DNA from: Bolinopsis microptera
Lineage: Eukaryota > Ctenophora > Tentaculata > Lobata > Bolinopsidae
DNA: 64,000 nt
Direction of reading: 5' to 3'
Assembly (NCBI RefSeq): GCF_026151205.1
Contig: NC_087077.1
Location: 14,916,983 to 14,980,982, forward strand
Below the pieces are notes generated by a model. That model searched no databases. It worked only from the letters and a program-made list of their open reading frames with translations, and had not been told where the DNA came from. The number at the start of each line of letters is the position of its first letter. Within the stretch, counting starts at the first letter, position 1. The translations under genes and the position numbers were made by a program. This document shows, one piece after another, positions 21,648-33,129 of this stretch.

Positions 21648-21996
21648 TATCACAGTGCTGGCAAGCACGACCGTTGCATTTATTGTGGGTATACTATGTT
21701 CCCCATTTACTATTATACCCCCTTTACTATTATACCCCCTTTACTATTATACCCCCTTTGGTACACGTTACAAGCCTCTTTTGTGCACGCGAAGCGTGCA
21801 CTGCGGCCGGAGGCGGCGGCCGAAGGCCGCCGCCTCCGGCAGGAGTTTTCCAGGCATTAAGACTCATCGAAAGTCGTTAAGCAGAATTATTTTTAGTTCA
21901 AAACATTCTAATTTGATGTCAAAGATGACAGGAATAAAAAATAGTTATGTTGAGATTTTTAAGAAATTTGCATAAAATACTCGCCAGCACTGTTAT
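21648..21996. mobile_element. Miniature element with CACAGTGCTGGC inverted ends and TA flanks
   Basis: Left end TATCACAGTGCTGGCAAG, right end CTCGCCAGCACTGTTATA. The ends are inverted repeats next to TA, suggesting a Tc1/mariner-type MITE. It contains four 18-bp direct repeats (TTTACTATTATACCCCC) at about 21703-21760 and two strong hairpins: 21784-21800 (7-bp stem, GAA loop) and 21806-21840 (16-bp GC-only stem, GAA loop). Confidence 0.7.
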
Positions 21997-23238
21997 ACGA
22001 AATTCGGTAAAAAACCCAAAATCGCCATATTCAGGTGCCTTAAAAACCATGTTAAAATTGAGTTAGAGATCTGAAATTTTTCAGGGCGTCTAGACGTTGA
22101 TCAAATCGACTGCAAAAAAAGTTTCAGGTTTCAGGAGTATCGGGAAATGGGTTTTCTAGAACCCCTGTTTTACGACAGATTGTCGTGATATATATATATA
22201 TATATACATACATATTCAGGGATAGACGCTTTGCCAGTCAATTGTAGCCTGTATTTAATTGTCCATAGATTCAAAAGTATAAAAGATAAAGCCATTTCCG
22301 ACCACAGGTCTTGCAAATAATTGTTTACACTTTAGTTTACATTGTATACAAAAATTATTTGACGTCATAAACACCCCTTGATGACGTCATCAAGTTAACC
22401 GTTTTTAAAACTTGATTTTTGACAAAGTAATAACTTTTACAATTAATTTTAAACCATTAAGGAGTAATTTTATTCAAAATCTGAGGAGATTTTCACCTTA
22501 GATAATTGTTCAAGCATTCTGAAAATCTACCGGAAAGTTTTTCTAGCTTGCTCCTTCATAAAGATATTCGTCATTGAAGTTTGTGCTTTTTTGAAGAATT
22601 ATTTTATAAAAACGTCAATTTTGCGATTTAGTATTCTCTGGTGTTGGGCCATGCCTTGAGTTGAGGAGCTCAGTTCTGCTTCCTATAGGTATAAATTGTG
22701 CATTAGGCTAGTTTTGAAGTTGAAAATCGAAAAGTTGCACACGTGGGGACACGCCCAAATTGATAGAAAATTGCTAAAATCACTGAAAATTGCTGTTTTC
22801 GTCATTTTCGGTCAACTTTAGAGTGCCGTTGTGATTACAGTTCTTCTTGAAATACTTTGAAACTTTGCATGCTTATCAAGCTATATATAAAACAATTACA
22901 TGAAAAAATTTACGGCGATTCAATATTGGATGCGCACGCAACGTCCGCTCAAAGTTTGCACGTGCGAAAGGTGAGAATTTTGCTCATTCGTGATTTCCAA
23001 CAAATTCTGCTTTGCCACGACAGTTTAATGTCATTATATATGAATTTAATGCCAACTTGAATGAGTATTAGGTGGCATATTCAGTCAGTGATCGACCGAT
23101 ATGCTTACCTAAACACAAGGAAATGTTTTTAAAGGAAAATTTCGAAATCGTTGAAACTTCCTCCTTATTAATTAATGAAGATATCAGTTTATATTTCGAC
23201 TTTATAAAGTACCCTGACATTATAATCAAAAAGAGATG
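21997..23238. other. Non-coding insertion sequence between MITE and fold-back
   Basis: No protein-like frame. It contains a (TA)n run at about 22188-22205. It is absent from the sister tandem copy, so it was probably inserted along with its neighbours. Confidence 0.4.
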
Positions 23239-23748
23239 ATATTTTACCAAAACCCATATTCATGGGTAGAGTGGACCGCTGCCAGTGTCTCTCTTTCCCA
23301 AACAAAAGGAAATGATATTAATTTGATTGACCGTTCTCAAATGCAAAATGATACCGAGAATGAAATCGGTCGCTCGCTTTTCCCATTCATTTACAATTGT
23401 AATAGATTAAGAAGATCTACCCAAAGGCAGCTGTACTCGGCAATAAAGATTCAATAAACTTCAGCTAATTCAATAAGCAATAACTACTACCCTTACCCCG
23501 AAATACTAGGTATCGATCCGAACGCAACCCAAAGAGATTTTTACAGCATCTGACTGATGTAATCAATCGAAATTTATTACAATTCGTAAACCGTGAATGA
23601 ATGGAAAAAGCGAGCGACCGATTTCATTCTCGGTATCATTTTGCATTTGAGAACGGTCAATCAAATTAATATCATTTCCTTTTGTTTGGGAAAGAGAGAC
23701 ACTGGCAGCGGTCCACTCTACCCATGAATATGGGTTTTGGTAAAATAT
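23239..23748. repeat. Fold-back element with 156-bp near-identical arms
   Basis: Arms 23239-23394 and 23593-23748 are inverted copies differing at only a few positions, around a 198-bp loop. It begins and ends ATATTTTACCAAAACCCAT and complement. No gene inside. The high arm identity suggests a recent origin or gene conversion. Confidence 0.88.
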
Positions 23749-24188
23749 ACTTATACTTAAAGTTATATGCTAAAACCCAAACCATAACTAAACGACCCGC
23801 GTTATATCTCCACCGAAAGCACATCCAATTTGATACGTATGTGGTATGAAATATTTGTGTAACTTGCTTTATTCTGCACGTTGACGTCATATTTATGCCA
23901 AAATTGAACGGGGAATAGTTTAAGATCAAAGATCGAATGAGTAAAAACCGTATTTAGTTTTACTTTTAGCGCTCGCTCTCATATCTAAATATCTTATTTA
24001 TATCACTTGAGACACGTCACCAATCGCAATAACAAGGATATATAATAGTTAACGAAGAGCTAGCAACTTGAACTATATAAGACAGCTTTGGACCCAGAAA
24101 ATTTTACTGGCTGGCCGTGTTACTAAAGGTGGTCATTTTTCAATAGCACGTTTGTCAGCGCGTGACGTAAAGTTCGCTGATCGCACGC

Positions 24189-24282
24189 TTACCTGGGGAC
24201 CTCATATCAGGCTATTAGTATTATATTTATGTTCATAATCATAGAGATTCGGCGGAATGACAGGCTGAGATCGGCCCAGTAA
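24189..24282 (+). mobile_element. 94-bp TTACCTGGGG-family miniature transposon, 9-bp direct repeat
   Basis: Starts TTACCTGGGGACC, ends GGCCCAGTAA, and is flanked by ATCGCACGC at 24180-24188 and 24283-24291. The interior shares GGCGGAATGACAGGCTGAG with the other copies. Confidence 0.78.
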
Positions 24283-24291
24283 ATCGCACGC

Positions 24292-25528
24292 GTGTTACAA
24301 TCTGAATTCAGCCATGAAGTCATGCATGGCAACTTCATTGATTTGCAAAGTTAAAAAGCTGCGATCTTTTATTTGGCCCAAAATCATACTTTTCAGGATA
24401 ACTCAAAATCTACGTTGTCTTCAATTTTCCTCCTGGGGAGGTAACCTTAGTTTTACGAAACGAACTTTTGTTGAAAACCAGACGTTTCTATCTCTTTTAT
24501 TTTTAAAGTTAGGCTCCTACCAGTTAGGTTTTCTGGGTGCAGTATCATCATTAAACGAGAACAGAGAAACGGATATTATATAATTTTTTATCACGTCGTG
24601 ACCCCCACGCGACGGTCGTTTCACTATGGTAGAGTTTCTACGATACAGGGGGAGCCGCGCAGTCGTGTGCGGCGGGTCATACAACGTATGACAAATATAA
24701 TCATGATGGAGTAATTGAATCTAGTTCAAACTCAAGGAAAACAACCTGGATAAAACTTGGATTTAAAACAACTAAAATGGGATAATCAAATACAGCATGG
24801 TTAACACAAATAAATAATTAAACTTGTACAAACGCAAAATCATAAATCTACTCAAACATGCAATACGTTACATAAAATTTCCTAAACAGCCATGTCTATT
24901 ACCGCAGGAAAGTTTGTAATATCAACGTGCTTCAACATTTAATGGTAGTTATTGAAAAGCACAACTCAAAAATATTTAGTATTCTAAAAAATCAAACTGA
25001 TCATGATGTGTATGGATAAATCATGCAATAGAACTTATATTAAAGAATATTCAATAAAGAGCTTTCAGAGAAAAAGGTTTAGCAGGATGAACAGTGAACG
25101 TAAAGTTTAAAGAAGTCTGTGAAACGCCTTATTGTTTAACATTTAAAATCATGAAAAATCGTTATTAAAATATCTACAATCTACAGTTTGAGTCATCGAA
25201 AAGAACATGAGATTATAAATTAAAGCATGAACGAAAAAGTCACCCAGTTTTGAGTTTGACCAGCAAGTATAATAAAATAACTAACTTAATGCCACGTGAT
25301 TTAAAGAACGTACACTGCATTGCTCAACATCGCGTCTTTTTGTTTTAGGCTTGAATTTCTAAGCAAACAGTATACTTTGTACTTATGTATTTTTATTCAT
25401 CTTGAGAAAATCTGGACCATCCCGAAGAATTTTCTCTGGGATCTAGGGTATTCGCTGAACTGGCGAACTGTATTGCTTGTGACTTCTTAGATCGTCTCAA
25501 GTTTGGTCGAGACACAAGGATTTCAGCT
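24292..25528. other. Intergenic, downstream of Maf
   Basis: Part of 24589-24700 repeats a segment of 14667-14820 (TATCACGTCGTGACCCC; CGGCGGGTCATACAA). An 89-codon frame at 24314-24583 has no recognisable features. The rest is AT-rich and should include the Maf 3' UTR. Confidence 0.4.
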
Positions 25529-27277
25529 TCAAGGATGGTTAAAACCAGGGAAATCAGTTTTGATGTTATGCTGATCAGCGAATTGGAGCAGCATCGCCAG
25601 TTTCTGGTTCATCTCGGCTGTATTCCGGCTCACTTTTTCTGACTCCTGATCTTGGCACGCTAACTGAAATAGGATAAGGTTTAATCACCAGGATTTAACT
25701 CGTTATCGTTGGCCCTTTTGGAACTACTAAAATACAGTGGCATATACTCAACCTTCTAAACTAAAATCAACATTTCCAATTTTTCACACCATGCTCCAAG
25801 CTACTCTAAATGCAACATTCAAGAACTTTCATTCCCCTCTAATAACTCAATACCCCCCCCCCCCCCCCACTAAAAGTTATGTTACAGAATCGCTCAGTAA
25901 ACTAATCCACTTAACAGTTTGAAAAGTAATCCAATTAAAGTATAAAGACTGTCTACAGTTAGTCTGCATACCAAGGTCAAGGAAAAATAAACGTCATCTA
26001 GATGATAACTGGAGTTTTATTGTTTAATTGAATGAACCTGCAGTCTGGTTTTCATGAAAAAACTACACTCAAGTTTCCTAGAGTGGAAGAGGCTGGAATG
26101 GCATTAAAACAAACGTGCAAAACATAGTAACAAACAGTGAAGTCACACTACGTGACGTCACAATCTCGTGATGTCACTGTGACAGAAACTCACCTCTTGT
26201 TCAAGCTCGGTGATTTCCTCTTCCAGTACTGAGATGGTCGCGACACGCTTGTGTCTGCTCAGTTTAGCGTATGTTCTGTTCTTAAGCCGGCGTCTCAGCT
26301 GTTTTAATCTCACCACCTGGACACATGATAACATTAAACTCTCGGTACCGATTACTAACGTCATATACCTATATTTTTCAAAGTGAGTTGTCCAACAAGA
26401 GTTTTCTTAATGACAATACTAAGAGTTTATTACCAGGTCTATAAAAATGATATTTCCAATGAAAGTTCTCTTTACCTCGGTCCTGTTCATTCCCCGGAGC
26501 TGTTTGTTAAGATCCTTGATACTCAGGTTAACCAGAGTGCTGATATCCATTGGACCTCGTGATGTCGCACACTCGGGGCTTTTCTGTATAGAAGACAAAG
26601 ATTGGATAAACGCAGTAATATATAAACAATGTTTAAATTAACGGTTTCGTTCGTATAAATGAGATAAGAATATCGAATCGTTACTTTTGAAACGGATAAA
26701 TATATACTCAATACACTTAACCGTACCGGTAAGGGTTTGAAAGAAGGTTGTTTGTACATCTGATCAAGATTTGACTGTTGTCTGAGCAAGTTCAGTATCT
26801 CTGGTGTTAGCGTAATCTTTGGAGGCGGACTGAGCGAGGGTATCAGAGTCGGAGATACCTGCGAAATTATTAGTTTAAGTTGTAGGCAACGTGTATGTAG
26901 CGGAATCGGAAAAGTGTTCGCTCCTTTTAACCATCATGTCAATCAGTCGAATAAAGAAGGCGACATTAATACATACGTCATACATGTATATTGCATATAT
27001 ACAGAAACTCAAAATGAACCAGAAAGACATTAAAAAGTAAGAACGGAAAGAATTACTCAATTAAAAAAACAGCATCATAAATTAAATGTCCTACCGATAG
27101 CAGTTTAGGAGTAAAACTCTTGGGTTCAGGAGGAGAAAGAGGTCGGTTGAAGAAAGCAGGATTAACCCGGTTGAGGTCGAGAGTAAAGTTCCATGGCTGC
27201 ATGAACTGTAAGAAATTCCTTGGCGGAGCCAAGACCGCTGGACGGGGCGGAATCATTTGAAACGCACTCGTCGTCAT
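25529..27277 (-). CDS. Maf-family bZIP transcription factor
   Basis: Five exons, all joined in phase 0 with GT-AG sites: 27095-27277, 26727-26858, 26476-26583, 26194-26316 and 25529-25663. The product is 226 aa. Exons 1-2 encode a Pro-rich N-terminus. Exon 3 ends with the Maf extended homology region (STLVNLSIKDLNKQLRGMNR), and exon 4 continues it into the basic region (VVRLKQLRRRLKNRTYAKLS, then RHKR). N, Y, A and R of the DNA-contact motif are kept, including the Maf-specific Tyr, but the usual Gly and Cys are Thr and Ser. The zipper follows with heptad residues L-L-Q-V-M-L. The extended homology region plus this basic region recognises MARE-type sites in known Mafs. The length lies between small (about 150-160 aa) and large (about 280-370 aa) Mafs. 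An AG lies 6 nt before the ATG. Nuclear; subtype not decided. Confidence 0.9.
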
Positions 27278-28625
27278 TTTTTACTAAAAATAACGATGTT
27301 AGCTCATCTTTTACAAAACTTATTTATTCCATTTGAATTTTCAATTGAATTTATTTTATTGGATATTTATTCACCTTTAGTCCAGTATTACGATATTTTC
27401 AATCATAATTCCAACAATTGAACTATGGCAAATTTTGTGGTTTAAGTTTTGCGTTTTTACAAGTGAAAAAATTACTTAAATTATTTTTACCAAATAACTA
27501 AAAAACAAATCAAATATTCAGATCGTTTCAAACTAGCAGAAGTGCCCGGCAATAAAAAAGTTAAACAAAAAATTATAACTTAAAAAGTGGTTAACACAAA
27601 TAAGGCATGATGAACCGTGAAAATGGTGCAACTGAAAGTATCTAAAGTCAACCTAGTCTTATATATCATGTTTATGGTCTGAGCCAATAACAGCACGGTA
27701 ACGCGTGACACATCGCGACGTCACCAGGACTAGGAAAATTCAAAATAGTAACGGGGGTATTAATAATTTTCTCCAGATATTAGCCTAGTTAATTGGGTGC
27801 CAAGCGAGAATTGACCTACAAATTTGAGCGACCAATCAGAGAGATGTGCTTGTGGCGGAGAACCAATGGGAAGTGAGGATTACTCCTTCAACAAGTGCTC
27901 ATTAAGAGCGGGCTGGTAATCTGGACAGAGTTACAAGTAGAAGTGTGATACGGATACGTACCTATTGATCCTAATGAATTGTTGTATAAGAGGAGGTGGT
28001 CGCGAGCATGATAAGGTTTCTTGGGACTAGCCCCAAACTTAACAACCGGAAAAACCATTAAATTAAGTTCCCCCAACACCCTTAAACCCAAGAAATTTGA
28101 CCTCCTCAGCTTCGAAACATTGCAAGTTGAAATAATTCGTTTTTCTATTCAGTAATTATGGCTGGCAAGATGGGATTGCTGGTCGGATTAATTGGCAATG
28201 TCCTGGCGCCAAGCATTCCCGGACAATAATCAGGAAATTCATCAACCGATATAAAATTACAGAGCGAACCGATATCCGCAACATTAATCTCACTCCGACT
28301 CACTGCTAAAATATCATTAAAATGCTAAAAAAAGGAGCACATGAAATGTCTATTTCCAAATGAACTATGGTCGGTCTGGTGCAATGTGAAATCTAAATCT
28401 AAAATTGTCGTCTGAAAGTCTACTGTTCAGTCATTCGTTAACTCAGATTTCTCAAAGTAAATTCAGTAAAATTCTCGCTGCTCCTTCAGCATACCAAATG
28501 CATCCTCTTCATATAAAATACTGCTCCTCCGTAAAAACTGTTGCTCCTTCATAAAAACACCGTATGGTGATTGGTTACCTGTTTTTAGAACGTTCTTCTA
28601 CATGCGTTACTGTCACGTGTTACTG
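27278..28625. other. Intergenic between TM2D3 and Maf
   Basis: This should hold the Maf promoter. I note GAACCAATGGG (CCAAT) at about 27861 and GCGACGTCACC (CRE-like) at about 27716. No exon was recognised. Confidence 0.4.
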
Positions 28626-30660
28626 TCACGTGAGTATATATAAGGAGTTATCCGCCGGTGAAACATATCCGACACTGATAAAGATAATATCAACTATAGT
28701 CCACACTCCTAGACCTCCGAACCTGAAACGGAGTTAAGGTGAAGATAAGCAAACTTAATGTTTAAAAAGGCTGTCTTAAAGTTAAATGACCGTCAACTGG
28801 CTATCCCGTGAAATGAAGCTAAGTAGTTTTTAAAGGTTTTTGTAAACCGTCAACTAATAGCTAACTCAATTTCAAAGAAGGCTAACTACGGCTAGCTAAA
28901 CGTTTACTAAAGGTCAACTAATGGATAACAAAAGGTTAGAAAGCGGTTGAAGGCCAGCTAAAGCTTAACTGAATATGTTAACTAAAGTTTAACTATATGT
29001 TAACTGAAGATCAACGAAAACATAACTAAAACTTAACATACGAGAACAGTTTGCCGAGACCCTCTCTCCAGTATCCCAGGTAGAATCTATCAGCTCCGAA
29101 CCCTCCAAGGGTGATAGACAGGATCAGTGCAGTGCTCCAGCTTTTACCTGTAGTAGTTAAGGTCAGGACTAAACTTAAACTTTTATTTTACTCAAGCGAC
29201 CAATTCACTTCTCTAGATATTATATTCTATAATTGTACTGTGATGAAATATTTTAACGAGTGTCCAGCGCCGGAGAGAGCAAAAAATATTGGAATGAGAA
29301 GGAGCCTCAGAATTCGATAAATTGGAATGCAAATTAAAATTCAAATGTAGAAGTATACTCTAGTACCAGCAACAGCCAACAGATAATCAAACTGAAAGAT
29401 GAAAATTATAGAATTTCATAGTAAACTGCAGTCATACAGTACCGGTTGTAAAACTGCAGGTAACTTTTCGAGAGAAGATGCGGGGCGGCTTGCAGATAAC
29501 CTCATGGTTCACCTGAGGAATGAGGGTAGGAATGTGACAATGATTTAAAAGCAAAGTTCTGAAGAAATCTACCTCAAGCTCCGGATCATTAATTGGCAGT
29601 TTAAAATTCTTCAAATATAGTGAACCGCGAACTAAAAGGTGAAATCAGAAGGGTGGTTTGGTTGGTGGTTGAGATGATTGCAAGAAATCTCACCTCGCAG
29701 CTGACTTTGATTTTACGAGATCTTCTGTCTGAACTCTTAGGATTACATTCGTGGTTATCATTCTTACACGTGTAATACTTCTCATCCATCTGAAGTGGCG
29801 GTTATAATGATGGCGGTTATATTATAATGGTTGTTAAAATATAATCAGTAAAGAAAAGGGAATTAGTTGTCGGCGGTCGCAAAAAACCTAGCAACAACTT
29901 TGGAGCCGAATCACAGTTACCATTTTCTAATTCTTGATCACAAAATATCGACGTTCAATGATGAATGATCTAAATAAGTTTAAAATGCTAGCCTGGAAGC
30001 AGTATTTGCACTGAGATTCCCTGGACAGCTCGTCTTTGCATTGTTCGGGGATGAGATGCTCGCATTCCGGCGAATATGATATACTGAGAAGTGATCCAAT
30101 GATTTCTTGGTAAATTTTTCTAGTTATCAGGAAGCTAATTAATTAATCAATCAATTTACGAACGGAGAGGTGAAATTGTATCACAACAAAGTACAGAAGA
30201 ACAAAAATAAAACCCCACAAAACTGCTCACTTGAAAGTGACGTTAGCCCCGTAGTGACAACTTTCGTAGGTTTCGGAATGTTTTTCGATTGTGAAGCAGC
30301 TAACTGGAATCATATCACAAGGTAGCTCGGGGTCCTGTAGATGAATCTGAAAATATTGTCATTAAATTAACGATTTGAGCGATGCGATATTGTTCATATC
30401 TGGGACGGAAAAACATAATTTCAGTAGATTTAAATTAGAAAGAAACACTAAATACAATTAGTAAGATTGTGTAACCTATCTCAATTATCTTCACATGATT
30501 GGGATGCCACAACTCATAACATCAAGCAAATTGCAGAGTCTGGTCTAGTAATGGTCAAAGCTAAAACAGAACGTACCTTGCAAGGTTCTGGACAAGCCGA
30601 GTCGTCTCCCATAGCAACTGTTGCTAGGCAGCAGATAACAAACAGTGCAGAGTTGCTCAT
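28626..30660 (-). CDS. TM2D3: TM2 domain-containing protein 3 (almondex-type)
   Basis: Seven exons: 30577-30660, 30231-30346, 29993-30083, 29694-29789, 29443-29512, 29042-29147 and 28626-28722. All phases agree, giving 219 aa (human about 247). Exon 1 is a signal peptide (MSNSALFVICCLATVA). Exons 2-5 are a cysteine-rich ectodomain with family landmarks ESQCKYCFQ and KVSCEVNHEVICKPPRIFSR. Exons 6-7 are the TM2 domain: KSWSTALILSITLGGFGADR, FYLGYWREGLGKLFS, then FGGLGVWTIVDIIFISVGYV, and the invariant tail SPADNSLYI (usually GPADGSLYI). The first helix-loop-helix carries the DRF-like motif. In Drosophila almondex acts in Notch signalling at or before gamma-secretase cleavage. Five introns are GT-AG; intron 3 appears to use a GC donor (CAG|GCTAGC). 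The acceptor-like TTTTCAG touches the ATG directly. Confidence 0.95.
28727..29041. repeat. Degenerate GTTAACTAAAG-type repeats in the last TM2D3 intron
   Basis: About a dozen spaced words related to GTTAACTAA / GTCAACTAA occur between about 28787 and 29040, all in one orientation. They lie entirely in the intron between the two TM2 exons. Confidence 0.6.
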
Positions 30661-33129
30661 CTGAAAATAGTTTCATTTGAAAATTCAAAACTAGATATTA
30701 AGGAGCTGGGATTGTCAGTATGTAGTGTCCGTCGGATCAGTCTGAAATTGTCAGTCATCTGGCGGAATCTCACGAGTGAGATTTATGGGCGGATTTAAGT
30801 AAGCTACGGATATCTCTGTCCCAATTCTTTTGGAAAATTTGTGGAAAATAGGAAATATTCGTGTTACGAAAAGAAGCGTGCCAGAAGGAGCTATTAGAAG
30901 CTATTAGAATGTGTTAAAGAGCATAAATTATACGATACAAAACACAATTAATGGCTTAAAGCTGGAGTTAAACGCCAATCCAAGGCGACTTAAACCGTAT
31001 CGCGTAAGATTAAGTCATGCATTTTCCCACGTAGACCGCACGATATGCGTGTAATGGCATTGTCGCGCACACCACGAGCTTTGCACGTGGGCGAATATAT
31101 GGTCACGTGACCGTTTTCTGGAGTCACGTGCTACATTGAGTTCTGTATAACTACTAAATGCCATTGTGATAAGAACTTCATGCGTGGGAAATACTAAGCA
31201 GGAAAAAATGTCACATAGCCTTTCGACCCCCCGATATTCTGGTGGGGGATGTACTGGTAGAAATTTGTACAATTTTTAACCTTTGAAAAATGAGTTAGAT
31301 CTTAATTTGCCAAATTTCCAACACATTGAGTAAGTGGGTAGAAACAAATTCTAGAAGGTCGAATAAATTTATGCCCTATCACAAACAAAACGGACATTGT
31401 ATCTTCTATTCACCAATATTCAGTTTTCATACTAGGATCAGAATCTGAACAGTGATTTCCAGAGAGAAATTTGTATTTTCACGTTCGACCGCATTTTTAA
31501 TCACTGCACTACTTTTCGTAACTCATTTCGATCAATATTAAAATCATACACCCATTTACTTCCCAAAAATATCTGGCCAAAAATTATCGAAACCCTAAAA
31601 CATCGCTGTGCATGAAAAAAAAACTCCAATTGCTCTTAATTGTTCTAACGGACACCCCAAGTTGTTCCACTCAGTTCCAGACGATTGATCCCCATTAGTC
31701 CATTAACGGTCGTAGTGGGGCGTGACACAATTCCCAAACTCAGACACTACAAATTGCTAGCACGCTCCAAGCCGCACGTGCGTTGCCAGGGCAACACGTG
31801 AGGGGGCCCTGCTCCAGGGCTCAATTACCAGGAAGTGCCACTTATCTCTGGGCTAGAGGTTTTTACTGTAAATGTAGTGCCCTGATTAATCGGGCTTGAT
31901 TGATTGATTGAGCCCTAAGTTGTGGGATATGGCAGTACTTCTTGCATATTCGAGGGATCTTATTGGTCTAGAGGGATGATACTTGTTTTTGATTGGTGGG
32001 TGTTACATTGGTAGCTGTTAGAGGGTGATGATTAATTCTACTTCAGGGTTAGGTGACACTTAGTGTAGGGAGTTGTAGCTGAGCTGTGAAGCAGTGTTAT
32101 TATGAAGAGAGGGGGGAGGTATAAATAGGAAAACCGATCATTTTTTGGTTGGATGTAAATAATCATGAAGTAATTGAATAATCCCAGTACTCCTATTTAT
32201 CTATGTATTCCAAAGACTCTATTTCTTGTTTTTTTAAACTTATGGATAAGAAAAGCTAAATTAGGTTGTTAGTTAGAAATTGCTAAATTTTCGCAATAAG
32301 ATGCCTCGTCACCCAAACTGTTAATGAATCTACAATTTATTCTCAACAGAACAAGTGAAGTCCACGCGAAGTTAATCACGGCATCTTCCTTTACTTCCGC
32401 AAATACAGCAACTCTGCACGTGCGACACCGTTACTATGGTTACCAATGCAAGTTCCTGTTTACGCTCTGTAAATTTTCACGATTACTGATGGTTTAGAGT
32501 CAATGGATTCGATGAAGCCCTACTAATAGTTAGTGAGGAAAATTAATTTATATCCCGGCCCTGCCAACATCTCTCCAGGATTGCTTAATTTTACAGCGCG
32601 CTTAAAATTTAATTGAGCTTATCCTATTGATTATTAGGTTGAATTACTGAGCGTGGTTCACGGATATGGACTGGAAGCCATCAAACTTAGCTCCACGAGT
32701 CTCAATAGGATAACCGAAAGCAATTTATTAGATGCCCAACAAATTGATAAATGATAAATTAATTGTCAGCTTTGTGGTTGAAAATTTCAGTTAGGATGCA
32801 TGGCTGAATAGCTAGTTTATGCAGTACTTCTTAATGTTCAAACTTCAGACCTTCAATTATTTCCACCGAATTATTCGTTAAAAATGTTTAAATAATTTTA
32901 AATTGATATAGTAAAAACATGCAACATTGAAACCTTAGGAAAGGACAATTATTTTTATTTTTCATTCAATCATGGTGAACTTATTATTAAATAGTAATAT
33001 TAAATGGTTCAACGCATTAAAGAAGCGGGGATTGTGGCGACCTTTAGTATACAAGGAACTGATGTTTTTAGTAAGGTGCACTTTCGGTAAAATGGGAAAA
33101 AATTACAATTTTTAAAAACACAACTTTTT
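30661..33129. other. Intergenic, no gene seen
   Basis: AT-rich. Several CACGTG words occur near 31080-31130. The short frames have no conserved features. The TM2D3 upstream region lies at its left edge. Confidence 0.4.

Larger units (their letters stand above)
20051..24090. repeat. Roughly 1-kb tandem duplication (2.5 copies) with nested insertions
   Basis: Three blocks recur in order. Block a (GCGCTCGCTCTCATATCTAA ... GATGATCTGATGAAT) is at about 20070, 21095 and 23970. Block b (GTTTACTCAAAAATATATA ... TTATCTGGAGTAT) is at 20661-20853 and 21448-21650. Block c (ATATGCTAAAACCC ... GATCGAATGAG) is at 20886-21070 and 23764-23940. Copy 1 holds an extra 227-bp miniature transposon. Copy 2 is interrupted between b and c by about 2.1 kb (21651-23748) that includes a MITE, a GC-rich hairpin pair and a large fold-back. 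Confidence 0.85.

Noticed and set aside
28626-28660. TATATATAAGG with nearby CACGTG words looking like a promoter
   Set aside because: On the minus strand this is the last TM2D3 exon, encoding the conserved SLYI tail and the stop codon, so the TATA-like string is coding sequence.
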